A program made the translations under genes and the position numbers. A stretch of 64,000 bases of DNA from Ancylostoma caninum (lineage: Eukaryota > Nematoda > Chromadorea > Rhabditida > Ancylostomatidae). This document shows positions 47,965 to 58,906 of this stretch, one piece after another. Numbering within the stretch: the stretch's first letter is position 1; each line of letters begins with the position of its first letter. The stretch lies in the NCBI GenBank assembly GCA_037903475.1, contig JBAJFG010000047.1, forward strand, positions 2,208,001 to 2,272,000, written 5' to 3'. A model generated the notes under the pieces. That model did no database searches. It was not told where the DNA came from and worked only from the letters and a program-made list of their open reading frames with translations.

Positions 47965-50900
47965 ATGAAGGTTGTGTTAATTGTATTACTACTATCCGGG
48001 TATTGCATGAGCTCAATTGTTGAACGGGAGGATAGCGAGACAGGTGAGGCACAGCTGAACGATGCCATAGGCCTGCTGGGTGACTTAACCATTCAATAGA
48101 GAAGCACTTATATTCGAAAGCTTGGGTTTCTGACGGACAAGAAATTGTTGGCACCACTGCAAAGAGACAAATACGAGATGCAATGGATGCTCTATATTCA
48201 TGGGATCCGAAGTACTATGGATTGGAGGACGAAAAGATCGATGTTAAACTTGAAGTGAGGTTCAAAAACGTTCTTCCCTCTTTTCGTTGACATTCTGCGC
48301 TGACTAAACTGTTACTCTCGATTGATAATTTTGCTACATATGAGTCTTCGAAATGTTCCATTGCGGCTATGAAACGCTCCTTGAAAACTATGCAGCATGC
48401 CAAATACACATTTTTTCCACCTTTCTCGTCACTTTCAGTCTAGTTCATTTTTATTCTGTTTAGGCTGGCAGACCCACAAATAAATCCAGTCCTCCCTCAG
48501 CAATTTTGACGCATGTAGACACTTTGAAGCCGCGTTTTTCTCTCGCGTCCCTCTTGCTTTCTGATGAGATCAGTCGCAGAAGATTTTTGAGGGCAGTCGA
48601 GGTTGCGTAAACTAAAAGTAGATATGAATCTTCTTGCCGATGCCGACCACATGGAAGCATGGTACAACTAAGTCTCGTCAGAATTACTCAGAGGTTCGCT
48701 GAGGTGGATCTGCTGGTTAGATGAGATGGCATCTGTCATCGTGCGTAGGCAACTCATGTTGAATAGTACAGCACAAAGATGGAAACGCATAATATTTCCA
48801 TCAGAAATGACATTCAATATTCCCCTTGTACATACCAGCAACCCTATATCCTGATGAAATGAAAAATATATGATTCCTTGTTTTAGACGTACTTCGACTT
48901 CGTCAAAAAATATAAAGCAGCAAAAAATCTTCTGAAAAAGAAGTTACCGGACCTCAGTGAAGCCGAAATCGATGCTATGGTGCGTTGTTGAGACTTTTCT
49001 CAATTGATTAATCATGTCTGGTTTTGATTTGATTTTTTTGAATTTTCCACTAGAAGATCTTCACTCCCAGACCTTCATCTTAAACTTTGCTCACGCTGCC
49101 GAATGATCTTGTTTTAAGATCACGCTATACTATAGAGGGAAAGATTGTGAGATGAGTACCGTTCACGCTCAAGACAGTAGGAAAACCACAATGCCAAAGC
49201 TCAGCAGTTAGCAGTGCACCATCTGTGTTATTCTGTCTACATTACCTTTCGTTCGCCTTTTTGCTTTTCTCATTTTTGTCTACGCACACCAAGTCCTTCT
49301 CCTTCATGAGTTCATAGCACAAAAATCTTCCCCCAATTTTGCTGGTCCCAAGAAATTTCGCTTCATTTCTAACGAAACAACAATTTAGCTGAAGCATGGC
49401 AAAGGTCTAACCACCTGATAAATCTTGTTCTAGTGGAATCCTGCCAACTCCGTGATTCTCATCAAACGTAGGGTGCCATCGGAAAATAGTGTGCCAGCAT
49501 AATTGGTGAACCTTTGCCAAAGACATTAGCCATCGTTTACAAGTTGGAAATTCGAGGGGTATTGCCATGACTTGTAATAAATAGTATCAACCTGAAGAAC
49601 GCAGAAGAAACTTCCCCATTATTCGGTGCTAATTCCATCTGCAGTAAATGAATCCCACGCTTAAAGCCAGCACACGTCCAAATCTCCGTGACTGAAGTTT
49701 TGCCGAATTTCAAAGTTTTGAAGGACTGAGAACTTATATCCAATAGTGAAATAGCGCGAAACACAGAAGAAAATACGGAATCAAAACGCTGTTTCAAGTG
49801 CGTTTAATCGCGTTCCTTTCGACTTTTGTGGGTCCCGCCCAGGGGTGTGCGGAGTTTTCCGTCTTCGGTTTACGCTTTCCGTTTTCCGCCCATTTTTGGC
49901 CTTCCGTTTTCCGTTTTACGTTTTACGGGATTTTAAATTTTGCTTCCGCCCATCCCTGGTCCCGCCCTGCGGAAGTCGCGCACGCTTATGATGTTAGCTG
50001 GTCCTGAGTAGGCTGGCACATAGAGGTTTTCGCGGAAAGCAGCTGTGATCTCGATTGCAATTCGAAGTTCCTCACAGGTAGACGACGTCTTTTTGTGTTG
50101 TGTCACCCATGTAATACAATTAATATCTGACACAGATGAGTGTAAATGTCAGTGAGCACACATCATCGAAAATCGATGAGACTACAATGTAAACACAAAA
50201 AAATCTACATTTGTGTCTTTGAGAAAGAGCCCTGAAAAAGTTTATCACAGATTGAGGAAGAAGCAGCACTTCTGGAAACATCTACAGAAAAAGGAAATGG
50301 CAATGTTAGTAAGGTGAGAATCTGAAGCACGTTCTTCCAATGAATTTGGATTTCTTCAGTAATCAATAAAAACGAGAGGAAAATCAATCATCACAATTCC
50401 AGAGCGAAACAAGCTTTGTATTAGATGGTCGTGAATCAATCCATACACCATGTTCTGTAGCCCACAATGCATATGTGGAACGAGTTGAAGAAGCAGGTTG
50501 TCAGGGTGCCGTTGGTCAGTTAATGGCAAGCGTTGACTGTTTGTATTTCTACGGGTATTTTGAACCCAAATGTCTCACAGATAGGAGATGATTCGACTTC
50601 ACCCAATTTTATTACTGACAAGGCTTCAATGCCTGTTTAATTTTTGCCGTCACTTTCATTCGAATATTAGTCGATGAATACTCTCTGAAAATACGTTTTT
50701 CGCATTGAGCAATGAACTGTTCTTACATTCAAGGATTTGCTGCGACAGCATGCTCAGATTTTCACGCCTGCATGGAGCAAGTGGAGTCTTCCTACTGGAT
50801 TTGCAAACCAAAGTTCGTTTCCGGAATTTTGTTCGCTTTCAAGTTCTACTTCCAAATTATGTCGAATTTATTTCCAGGGTATGTATGAAAATCAGAAAAA

Positions 50901-51876
50901 CGAAACGACATTCTCGCTGTTTTGATTTTTTGTTTCAATGTAGATGAAAATCTACTCCTTTGATTGCAATGAATCATTTGATTAAAAAAAACGAATCTTT
51001 TCTAAAGGATGACAGTGAGGCATCTACCGTTGAGTAATGTTGCACTGATGGGTAATACCCTTAGAGGGCATTGAGCGGCTGAGGAGCACCCATACTTGAC
51101 ACCAATATGCACTGCAAAATTGAAAAACAACATGCACTGGCGGGATTTAATCCCTTGAGCACGCTCTCTATTAATCAAATCTGTTACCTGCTCGAGCATT
51201 CGACCAACCCCCTTCAACCACTGTGATGCATGAACTAAGTAGAATCGCTGTAGCTATAGTTCATCGGAGTCCGATCCGGATAACGGAAGATACGAATCAG
51301 TCCTTATTTTTCTTCCGATGAGGATCAGTACGTATCTTTTGTTATCCGACCGGATCGGGCTTCGGTGCACTATGAATGCAGCTTATGGCAGCACAATATA
51401 AAACCCAAGTACTCCTTCAGCTTCTCAGAACCATTGGGCGGAAATGATATACATACAGGAGATCAAGATGTTCCCTGCCTTGACCTCTTCCATCTCTTTT
51501 TCTCTTTGGGAGCGACCGTGTAGCTTGAATCCTTCCAAGCCATCCTGCCAAGTTTCACTTTTCAAGTTTACTCATTCAAAAATCAAAAAATATTTTCTAG
51601 TCCAACCTTGGTGGCGTTCTTGTGCTTCCCGACAGCTCGCCCATCTACAGATCAGCAATTGCAGTTGCTGAACGGGGATTCGAATTATTGAATCACAGAT
51701 CCTTTGGTTCACGCCAGGCACTCAGCAACTATTTTCTGCCTGGAATTGTGGGCAGCATCTTCGAGCAATCAAATTCCGGGACGAGGACGAGCAGAAGTCG
51801 GCTATTGAAAGTTACTCTAACTCTTTTTATAAAAAGAACTCTGTTAACCGTTTAGGAAATTGAAATCGGTGCATGA
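47965..51876 (+). CDS. Gene A: secreted protein with five-cysteine domain, family unknown
   Basis: Nine exons: 47965-48043, 48121-48254, 48887-48979, 50251-50313, 50403-50514, 50734-50878, 51421-51517, 51601-51810 and 51856-51876. All boundaries use AG acceptors and GT donors and all phases agree, giving about 317 residues. The protein starts MKVVLIVLLLSGYCMSS, a clear signal peptide, so export is predicted. Next come a charged helical part (YFDFVKKYKAAKNLLKKKLP, about residues 72-100) and a domain with spacing C-x15-C-x10-C-x5-C-x10-C-x-P-K (about residues 137-182). A hydrophobic stretch (GILFAFKFYFQI) follows, then a C-terminal part with SSPIYRSAIAVAERGFELLN. The cysteine domain recurs in gene B. 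The exon 5 donor is GTCAGT. Introns hold a 119-base hAT-like MITE and a foldback MITE. If the last intron is not spliced, the frame stops at 51855. I do not recognise the family; an excreted or secreted worm product is inferred. Confidence 0.72.
49840..49958. mobile_element. Short hAT-like MITE, family 3 (119 bases)
   Basis: Ends CAGGGGTGTGCGGAG and CTTCCGCCCATCCCTG. Flanks 49832-49839 and 49959-49966 are identical (GTCCCGCC), a perfect 8-base duplication. The interior is a run of 'ttccgttttccg'-like words. It sits in intron 3 of gene A. Confidence 0.88.
51251..51383. mobile_element. Foldback MITE, TAGCTG family, copy c
   Basis: About 133 bases with inverted ends on 'tagttcatcggagtccgatc' and its near-complement. 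It lies in intron 6 of gene A, ending about 37 bases before the exon 7 acceptor. Confidence 0.82.
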
Positions 51877-51879
51877 ACG

Positions 51880-52020
51880 TACAGGAATGCTAGACGGACC
51901 TATATTTCGCTATAACAAATTTTCGTCGCTGTGGATCTTTTGTAAGTAGTGTAGGATGGAAAGTAGAAAAGTCAATTACCTAGCTATCATGACTTATAAT
52001 AACGGGCTTACTTTGTGTGT
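51880..52020. other. 3' flank of gene A
   Basis: No canonical AATAAA immediately follows the stop. An alternative last exon reading KLKSVHERTGMLDGP (51857 onward in another frame) is also open to about 51945. Confidence 0.3.
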
Positions 52021-52204
<184 letters not shown>

Positions 52205-52260
52205 ACGAAATTCGAGGGCGTGGCTTAGAGTGATGCCGACCACTCCACCGTTACATGAAG

Positions 52261-52790
52261 GGTGCGCCGGCGCCCAAAGTGGGGGGAGACGGGTCCACTG
52301 CTGTGATAAGGGTGCGCCGGCGCCCAAAGTGGTGGGAGACGGGTCCACTGCTGTGATAAGGGTGCGCCGGCGCCTAAAGTGGTGGGAGACGGGTCCACTG
52401 CTGTGATAAGGGTGTCCCGGCGCCCAAAGTGGGGGGAGACGGGTCCACTGCTGCGATAAGGGTGCGCCGGCGCCTAAAGTGGTGGGAGACGGGTCCACTG
52501 CTGCGATAAGGGTGCGCCGGCGCCTAAAGTGGTGGGAGACGGGTCCACTGCTGTGATAAGGGTGCGCCGGCGCCCAAAGTGGGGGGAGACGGGTTCACTG
52601 TTGTGATAAGGGTACGCCGGCGCCCAAAGTGGGGGGAGACGGGTCCACTGCTGTGATAAGGGTGCGCCGGCGCCCAAAGTGGGGGGAGACGGGTCCACTG
52701 CTGTGACAAGGGTGCACCGGCGCTCAAAGTGGGGGGAGACGGGTCCACTGCTGTGATAAGGTTGCGCCTGCGCTCAAAAGTGGAGGAGCG
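52261..52790. repeat. 50-base minisatellite, about 10.5 units
   Basis: Units of exactly 50 bases start at 52261, 52311, 52361 and so on to 52761. The consensus begins 'ggtgcgccggcgcccaaagt', continues with a G-run and 'agacgggtcc', and ends 'actgctgtgataag'. Units differ by one to three bases; the last is truncated and diverged. Frames of 74-172 codons on the minus strand (DPSPTTLGAGAPLSQQW repeats) come from the periodicity. No spacers are present, so this is not a CRISPR array. Confidence 0.97.
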
Positions 52791-52799
52791 CCTGAAAAT

Positions 52800-53535
52800 A
52801 TGGCTACCGATGCAGGAGGGGTGCGCCGGTGTCCACTACTCAAGGAAATGTCATGAGTTAGGTCCATATTTGTTAAATCGATTCGATGGCGTCTATCATC
52901 AATCGTAAAAAAACTGGATGTCAGACCAATGCGCGGATTAGTATGCAATCCATGTGAATTCTTCCTCCTTACGTCCTCCCCCGCGTTCTTCTCTTCTCAT
53001 TCGTTTATGAACACACCGCACCCTCCACTTTTATACGTTCTAACTGACTCTTATCACTTGACCAGTTATAACAAACAAAGAATGATAGACCATTTTCTGC
53101 GGTCAATCCAGGTTGAACCGGTTATATATAGTTACAAAAAGCTATTTCAGTTGAGCAAATTATAAAATTGCTTCGAGAAAGTTAATCCTCTTTAATAAGT
53201 GCATTTGTACATGAGAAAAAGCAATGCAAAGGGTGTGGGACACATTACAGCAAAAATGTGGAATAGCTGTGACTCTATTTGAATGAAGAAGGGATGAAGC
53301 CATGCGAGCGAAGCGAGCATTAGGAAAAGTCTGGAAGTCCGGCGTCAGCCGGACGGCCAGACTGGTGATGCATAAAGTAGTAGCTGGGGTCACCGGTATG
53401 AGCGTCAAAAACTTCTTTATACTAACTGAGCTAAATTGAATAAAATTTGATTCGGTAGAGCCATTACATGCGCAAGCCAGCACTCTTTTGTTAACCGTGC
53501 AGAAACCCAATATCTGAGTCTCAGCAAAAAACACT
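52800..53535. other. No gene recognised; possible repeat fragment
   Basis: The 53290-53410 stretch, with 'cgagcgaagcgagc' and a short 'gtccggcgtcagccggac' palindrome, looks like part of a mobile element. No ends could be found. Confidence 0.35.
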
Positions 53536-53541
53536 GTATAC

Positions 53542-54036
53542 CTCCAAAAGTAAACAACAGGGTACCAGCAAAACCATCCACAGAGTCTTCAGCTGTCTGC
53601 GATATTTCAATAGGTTCTGTTGTTCCCTTTACGCACCACAGCTTGTTTATAGTACACAACAAGATGTGTCGTCCAAAATTTATCGGATATTGAGTAACGC
53701 AAAAGGACCAAGAACAGATAGAAAGAAAAACAAAGATAGTAAGGTTAACTCAACAGCTCAAACTATGAGACTATAACTGGAGGTATTGTGGCAAAGATGA
53801 TAAGAGTATTGAAAAAAGTAGATCCGGCAACAGTAACTACTTTTGGGAGAGATTTATGGCAATTGACACTTCCCTAGGCAATATGTGCAACCTATGCTTG
53901 CTATTCGTTTTTTTTTCCTGGAAATGCACTTAAACGTCCCATAGTCCTCCACAGGCACAAATCTCAGATGTAAATGCGATCCTTTTTTGACCCAAGCAGT
54001 AACGCACGCAATGACAGTGAGAAGGTATAGGACCAT
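53542..54036 (-). CDS. Candidate secreted-protein exons (weak)
   Basis: Minus strand. An exon 54036-53930 starts MVLYLLTVIACVTAW, a good signal peptide, followed by VKKGSHLHLRFVPVEDYGTF, and ends at a GTGCAT donor in phase 2. A second coding-looking exon, 53641-53542, lies between AAACAAG and GGTATAC and contains EPIEISQTAEDSVDGFAGTL. The two do not join in phase, so an exon is missing or they belong to different or decayed genes. They lie just downstream of gene B on the same strand. No family is recognised. Confidence 0.35.
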
Positions 54037-54388
54037 TGAGATGATTGCGACCTGACAACGCAACTGGCAGGTAATTCTAGGTCAGTTGACTCTTTGATCT
54101 AAATACGAACCCCAGGTGTACACTCAGGTGGATGCTCGCCGACTCCTTCCCTCAACAGAACTCAAGCGAACGGTGCTGAGTTGCTATCATCGTTATTTCA
54201 CTGTGTTATTACTTTGCATGCAATCATGTACAGTATTGTGATCATTTGCTACTGAAGAATCTATTCAAGATTATACAAATCTCGAAATGGACTCTGAAGT
54301 GGTATTGCGTTCTGAAACCTCAATTTCTAATTCGCTCAACGCGCTAACTGAGATGCGATAATACAGGAAGAAAAACAGTTAACAATGG

Positions 54389-54394
54389 TTTATT
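54389..54394 (-). terminator. Polyadenylation signal of gene B
   Basis: AATAAA on the minus strand, about 13 bases beyond the gene B stop codon at 54407. Confidence 0.7.
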
Positions 54395-54406
54395 AAAACT
54401 TGGACT

Positions 54407-56053
54407 TTATTTGCATGCAAACAGTTCCCTGAAGCATTTTCCACTCTTCGGCATTGCTTTAAACTGCGTACAGATTCTGAACATTTTAGAAGTTAGTAAA
54501 ACGTGGAAAAAAGTACGAGACCACTTCTCACTTTGGACCACATTTCCCAAGTGGGCCATCTTCCGTCAGCATGCAATCCAGGAATTCTCTACACACAATG
54601 GTAGAAAATGCTGAAACCGAAGAACTCACACATTTGCTGGAGAACGGGATAATGAAAATTAATTTTTGACAACAAACCGATTGCTCCAATGCAGCCAGCT
54701 TCCTCACGCTTTCTTATGTAACGTTTATGGTCTGTAGAACACGGATGTGTGATAGTTAATATTTCTTCCTGACTCAATGCCGATCCACTCTGAGTAGGTC
54801 GCAATTAGTGAGTCAATGGTATAGTAAACTGTCGTTCCTACCTTCTTTAGTAAGTCCAGCGGGCTTAGACCCGTCGTACCCTCGACTGCTGCCTGAAATG
54901 TTTCATACTCCACAGTGTAATTTATTCAATATTTTCTTTTCCAAAGAAGCTATGTTACTCAGTAACTGACCGGCTCTTCCTTATAGTCATAATCTGAGTC
55001 CGATTCCTCGCTGGGGAATGGTGCCGGAGGTGTCGCCTGGAATTTACTAAAATGCACCAAGTGTGCGTAAGACGTGCGAGTCATTTACAATTATTCACTC
55101 AGTTCCCAAGTCCGGTCGTCTTTGAACCTCGGCATGTTGTATCAGTGTGAAATATAGTTTTGTAGCCGAGCACGAGGTTGTTAGTGAACCTTTTATTGGC
55201 CAACGTTTTGGCGGCTTCGCCTTCGTCGGGGCCTGAAAGGGTCAAACTGAACCATTAATGTAGCCCCACAAACGCACCTCTGCCCCTCTCGGTTGTCATC
55301 GAATGCGAGTACATAACGGGGTTGATTACGAAGTAGAAGCCACAATCCTCGAGCTTGAAACTGAGATTTCCGCACGCAAGACTCTCGATGCGTTTTCGAT
55401 TCATGTCAAAAATCCAAAAATGAACCGCAAGGAGGAGTGCCCCACTGTCACCAATGAACTTTTACCGTATCTTAGACTGTGTAAGTGTGTAACCAAACAT
55501 CATTCCACGGTGAACTTAGAGAGGTGCGACTTTTATTCCCGCTAGTTTTGTGATTGCGTAGTATGGCCTGGTTCTTGATTACTTGACCAGGGCGGCGTTT
55601 GTGGGGCTACATTAATAGATCAGTTTGACCCTTTCAGGTCCCGACGAAGAAGAAGCCGCCGAAAAGTTGGCCAATAAAAGGTTCACTAATCACCACGTGT
55701 TCGGCTACAGAACTATATTTCATACTGATATTCGACCAGGGTAAAATTTAGTTGGGAGGGGCCACTTAGTACTGATCAACAATACGACCTGTCCTACACG
55801 TTCTGACTTGTTTGCATTTTAGGTAACTATTGTACCTTAGGAGGGCTAACAAGTCAGAGCTTCTGGACGTGTCAACTGACAAGTCAGAACGTGCAGGACA
55901 GGTCATATTATCGTATCGACTTATACCAAGTGGCTCCCCCAAGTCCATTTTACCCTTTGACCATCGCACCTTCCTGCCAGGATGCGGCGACCGCCTCGAA
56001 GGCTGCTCTATGGTTGGCCGTTTCGTGGTTTGCAGCGCTGCTGCAGATGTCTC
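54407..56053 (-). CDS. Gene B: paralogue of gene A, five-cysteine domain, 3' part
   Basis: Minus-strand exons: 56053-55970 (tentative, 28 codons, phase 0/0), 55036-54971 (acidic ATPPAPFPSEESDSDYDYKE), 54892-54842, 54789-54678, 54610-54532 and 54476-54407. From 55036 on, all phases agree. The exon 54789-54678 has 112 bases, exactly as exon 5 of gene A, and both end in phase 1 after an EEAGC-x-GA motif. The next exon, like gene A exon 6, starts in phase 1 and ends in phase 2. The cysteine spacing C-x15-C-x10-C-x5-C-x10-C-x-P-K is identical to gene A; the end is different (CTQFKAMPKSGKCFRELFAC, then stop). The N-terminus is not found; signal-peptide exons on the same strand at 59371 could be its start, but gene E lies between. 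A Penelope-like relic and a foldback element occupy the 55037-55969 intron. Function unknown. Confidence 0.65.
55141..55729 (+). mobile_element. Penelope-like retroelement relic with inverted terminal copies
   Basis: Arms 55141-55275 and 55596-55729 are inverted copies of each other (roughly nine bases in ten), both containing 'cttttattggccaac' and 'tgtagccccacaaacg' in complementary orientation. Between them a plus frame (55303-55545) reads VHNGVDYEVEATILELETEI, then ARKTLDAFSIHVKNPKMNRK and ECPTVTNELLPYL. This matches my memory of the C-terminal part of the GIY-YIG endonuclease domain of nematode Penelope-like elements, including the R-x-x-LE/DAF-I and MNR-KEE-C blocks. The reverse transcriptase is absent. 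Inverted terminal copies are a known peculiarity of Penelope elements. Confidence 0.7.
55781..55910. mobile_element. Small foldback MITE
   Basis: Arms 55783-55811 and 55880-55909 are near-perfect inverted copies ('acgacctgtcctacacgttc' opposite 'gaacgtgcaggacaggtc'). A third, direct 'acaagtcag' block lies in the middle. It is located in the same gene B intron as the Penelope relic. Confidence 0.75.
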
Positions 56054-56059
56054 CTGGAA

Positions 56060-56555
56060 TATTTTTACTTGTCACCGATTCCTTTCGAGCGCGATTTACA
56101 TTGATGCATGCGCGTCTTGCGTAGGAGTATCTGACGGAGTATGAGCGCAGACTAAACAAAAAATACATTCTCAGCGAAGTTTGTATCAGATGCGCCAAAC
56201 TTGCGTCAAATGCAGCCAATTTTGGAGCAGATGTTGCATTCCTTCAAGATCTAGTGGCACCCGGGACGTACGCGCTTATATAGAATAATGCGTTCTTTCC
56301 TAAACTTACAGAATCATCTTCATCAAGTGCGTCAAATAGCTTCCTCAGCACTTTCCTTGTTCTCTTGCTGTCTTTCCCGAGGTCGAGATTCAACTAAACA
56401 TACTACTCCTTGTTACGAGTATATTTTCACCTCCTTTCCTGTTCATTGGGAGCATCAAAGTACTACTAGAAAAACTTTTCCAAAAAATGAGTATCGTGAA
56501 AATGAAAAAAAAAGAAAACATCGAAAAGGCTCACAAATACATTGTAAACGGCTCC
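56060..56555. other. Ambiguous stretch with open frames on both strands
   Basis: A plus frame with RRLNKKYILSEVCIRCAKLA and a hydrophobic AALWLAVSWFAALL just upstream is open but interrupted by an in-frame stop. The minus strand offers the gene B exon at 56053-55970 and a TATATAAGCGCG box near 56273-56284. I cannot decide which strand is used. Confidence 0.25.
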
Positions 56556-56559
56556 CGTT

Positions 56560-56813
56560 TTATTATTATTCTCGAAAATCGTTGGTGGCGACTTGACGAC
56601 TCCTCCTTTCTTATCTCCAGTGCTCGGCTCGGGAGTTGGCGGGAACGGTGGATTCGGGCCATTTGAGGTATCTCCAGGTTGTTTATCTACCAAGTCTGGT
56701 CGAAGCAGGCTCCCCCTCAATCGCATTATATTCATCACTCTAGTCGTTCCCGAACCGACTTTTGGACAATTAGAGGAGTTCATGCTAGATGCGTGCGTTC
56801 GTAGCGCGTGCGA
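56560..56813 (-). CDS. Possible Pro-rich exon on minus strand (weak)
   Basis: The minus frame contains RGSLLRPDLVDKQPGDTSNG, PNPPFPPTPEPSTGDKKGG and SPPTIFENNNKTGA, a low-complexity Pro/Asn composition similar to the Pro/acidic exon of gene B. It could be an upstream exon of gene B, but no clean donor was found. A plus frame over the same bases is also open, so the call is tentative. Confidence 0.25.
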
Positions 56814-56874
56814 CCACGTGATGAATGATAGCATGGAGACACCAGGAATGAGCGGATACGAGATTTTCCACGAC

Positions 56875-56952
56875 CCGGATAAAGGTGCGGATAACGGATA
56901 GGCCGAAAATTACCGGATAACGGATACCGGATATCGGATAACGGATAAGTGA
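56875..56952. repeat. Degenerate 'ggataacggata' cluster
   Basis: About seven imperfect copies of 'cggataacggata' within 78 bases. A second cluster is at 58604-58712, and a 'cccttat' heptamer array is at 60268-60308. Confidence 0.8.
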
Positions 56953-57215
56953 TCCAGATGCTACAAGGCACCACATTCTAGTTGTTGCAAAATTGATGTC
57001 GGGTTTTTGTACACGAGCTTTGGAATAATACTTTGAAGTGGAGAGCGATGTTTCCACTGCATTTCTGGTATTTCGGAAGCTTATCTTTTTCTCTTTCTGT
57101 GCTTTCCCTCTATTTCCACTTTCCTCAGCTTTTTCGAAGGTGAATCGAAATGTAAGCGTTTCCAAAAATTCGTCTCAAACAGTTTCATGGGTTCGAACTT
57201 GGTAACAATGTTGCA

Positions 57216-58163
57216 GCTAAGTAGGAAGGAGACTATTACAAGCATACGGGCTAGAATTTGATAACGTCAACGCCCTTCTGGGGGCACTGGTGGAAGCCAT
57301 CACGAGGAGATCTGTTCAAGATCTCGAAGGTGACCATAAGATTTATTACTCTGCTATTTTCGACACTGCGGAACGAATGGACCTTGTGGAAAACTTGGAC
57401 AAGTGGATCCCCTTCCGGTTATCCTCTGGTGTCGCAAAAAGCGCAGCACTACACTTCGCATCCCAGTCAATATGTAAGAAGACACAAGCGGAAATCAAGA
57501 ATTTCTTTTGTATGCCTTAAAGGCAGTGTCTCCCTCATGCTGGGTATCAAGATATATACAGATTCAGGTGCAGCTCGAGGCGCTGATTTCAATGATGTGC
57601 TTGATGTCGAAAAACACCCTCAAAAACCCCTACTTTTGAGGCAAAATTAGGTACAGCAGCGGACGAGTTTCCTTGCTAGAAAACTAGCAAAAGCGGAGCT
57701 GAGAAGCTGAGATTGCACATTAAAATGAACTCCTCAGCAGCAGTTATTATCAAACAAACAAACACTTCCGTGTTGAAAAACCATGCCGCACCCTCAGCAA
57801 GCTCTTGCTGCGGAATGAAGCCTCTGGTCCATTTCGAAATTCTCGGCCAAAGAAACCCGTAACTTATGGAGTTTTCGATGTTTCTACGAAACTTGACGTA
57901 CATCTTTGTGCTCAGCGGCTCGCGTATGTTCGACTGGGATGGGAATCTCGAATGCGGCCCATGAGCTGAGACACTGCCTTGAATTGATGCGCTGTTTTCC
58001 TACAGATAACCACAAAACAAACCGCTTGGACGTATCTCTGAGAGGAAGAATGGATCATGAAAATAAGTCTGCTCAAAACACCTCTGTTGCTCTCGCTGAC
58101 TCAGAAAAGTGTGATTTTTGCCCTGATAAACCAAACCTTAGCAGGAAGATGACGAAGACGTGA
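57216..58163 (+). CDS. Gene E: 3' exons of an unknown protein gene
   Basis: Exon about 57216-57509 (first base uncertain) reads RRLLQAYGLEFDNVNALLGA, then LDKWIPFRLSSGVAKSAALH, and ends at a phase-1 GTATGC donor. The final exon 58006-58163 starts after TTTTCCTACAG in matching phase (YNHKTNRLDVSLRGRMDHEN) and ends KMTKT-stop. AATAAA follows at 58186. The original intron was about 34-37 bases and now contains a 459-base piggyBac-like element. An excellent pyrimidine-rich acceptor at 57087-57127 suggests a further exon upstream (57128-57199), whose frame I could not join. No domain is recognised. It lies opposite the possible 5' part of gene B. Confidence 0.5.
57521..57979 (-). mobile_element. 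piggyBac-like MITE, copy b
   Basis: A 459-base element with ends AGGCAGTGTCTC and GAGACACTGCCT, flanked by TTAA (57517-57520) and TGAA (57980-57983). It is the inverted homologue of 38364-38759. It sits inside the short intron of gene E, about 10 bases after the donor. Confidence 0.82.
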
Positions 58164-58185
58164 TGATTCAAACTACTACTTAACC

Positions 58186-58191
58186 AATAAA
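58186..58191 (+). terminator. Polyadenylation signal of gene E
   Basis: AATAAA 22 bases beyond the gene E stop codon. Confidence 0.65.
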
Positions 58192-58199
58192 ACAAGTTC

Positions 58200-58600
58200 A
58201 GCATGTGATGCGGTATGACAATTTAGAGCCGACTGCCAAAATCCGACATCGATTTTGCAACAACCTAATACAATAACAGAAATGATAAAAGTGAGATACG
58301 ATATGAATACTGGGGAGGGGAGAGCTGAAGGGGGCTGAAGCTTTGTTCGAGAATATTGCCCGACTTTGTTGGACGACAAGAAAACATGAGCAAGAGCACC
58401 TCTTTTGGACAGGTACAAGTCTGCTTTATCTGCTTTATGTACCTTCTCTTACCTTGCTATAAGACTGTAAACCAGTGACGACGTGATATGGGCTAGATCT
58501 AACAATACTTCTTGGAATGGGAACTAAAAAATGCGCTAGATGAAGACTATCCTCTGTTGAGAACGTGAGAAATGAAGCTACTACTTTTGGCTTCATCCGC
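58200..58600. other. No gene recognised
   Basis: Intergenic; short unsupported minus frames. Confidence 0.35.
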
Positions 58601-58603
58601 TTC

Positions 58604-58712
58604 GTTATCCGGTGCGAAAAGCCCGGATAACGGCGCGGATAACGGATAGGCCAAAACCCACGGATAACGGCAAAACGGACAACCGGATACCGGCAAAACG
58701 GACAACCGGACA
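58604..58712. repeat. Degenerate 'ggataacgg' / 'caaaacggacaaccgga' cluster
   Basis: Several imperfect copies of 'cggataacgg', followed by two direct copies of 'ggcaaaacggacaaccgga'. Related to the cluster at 56875-56952. Confidence 0.8.
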
Positions 58713-58906
58713 ATCCACTCATGGGAGACACCTCGACGCAGCCCGAACGCGTATAAGACGCGTTTGTGGCTTAGCGGCTGCCGTGCGCATTATCATTAAC
58801 AACGTGCATGCTGCATTGACCGGTTTAAATGGAAAATCCTTCACAAATGGATGTGTGTGTCTGATGCTCAAATGGTGCACGCGTCTAGTATAAACTGCCT
58901 TTCTGT

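Noticed and set aside
52261..52790. CRISPR-like array
   Set aside because: Units are head-to-tail without unique spacers, and the genome is eukaryotic.
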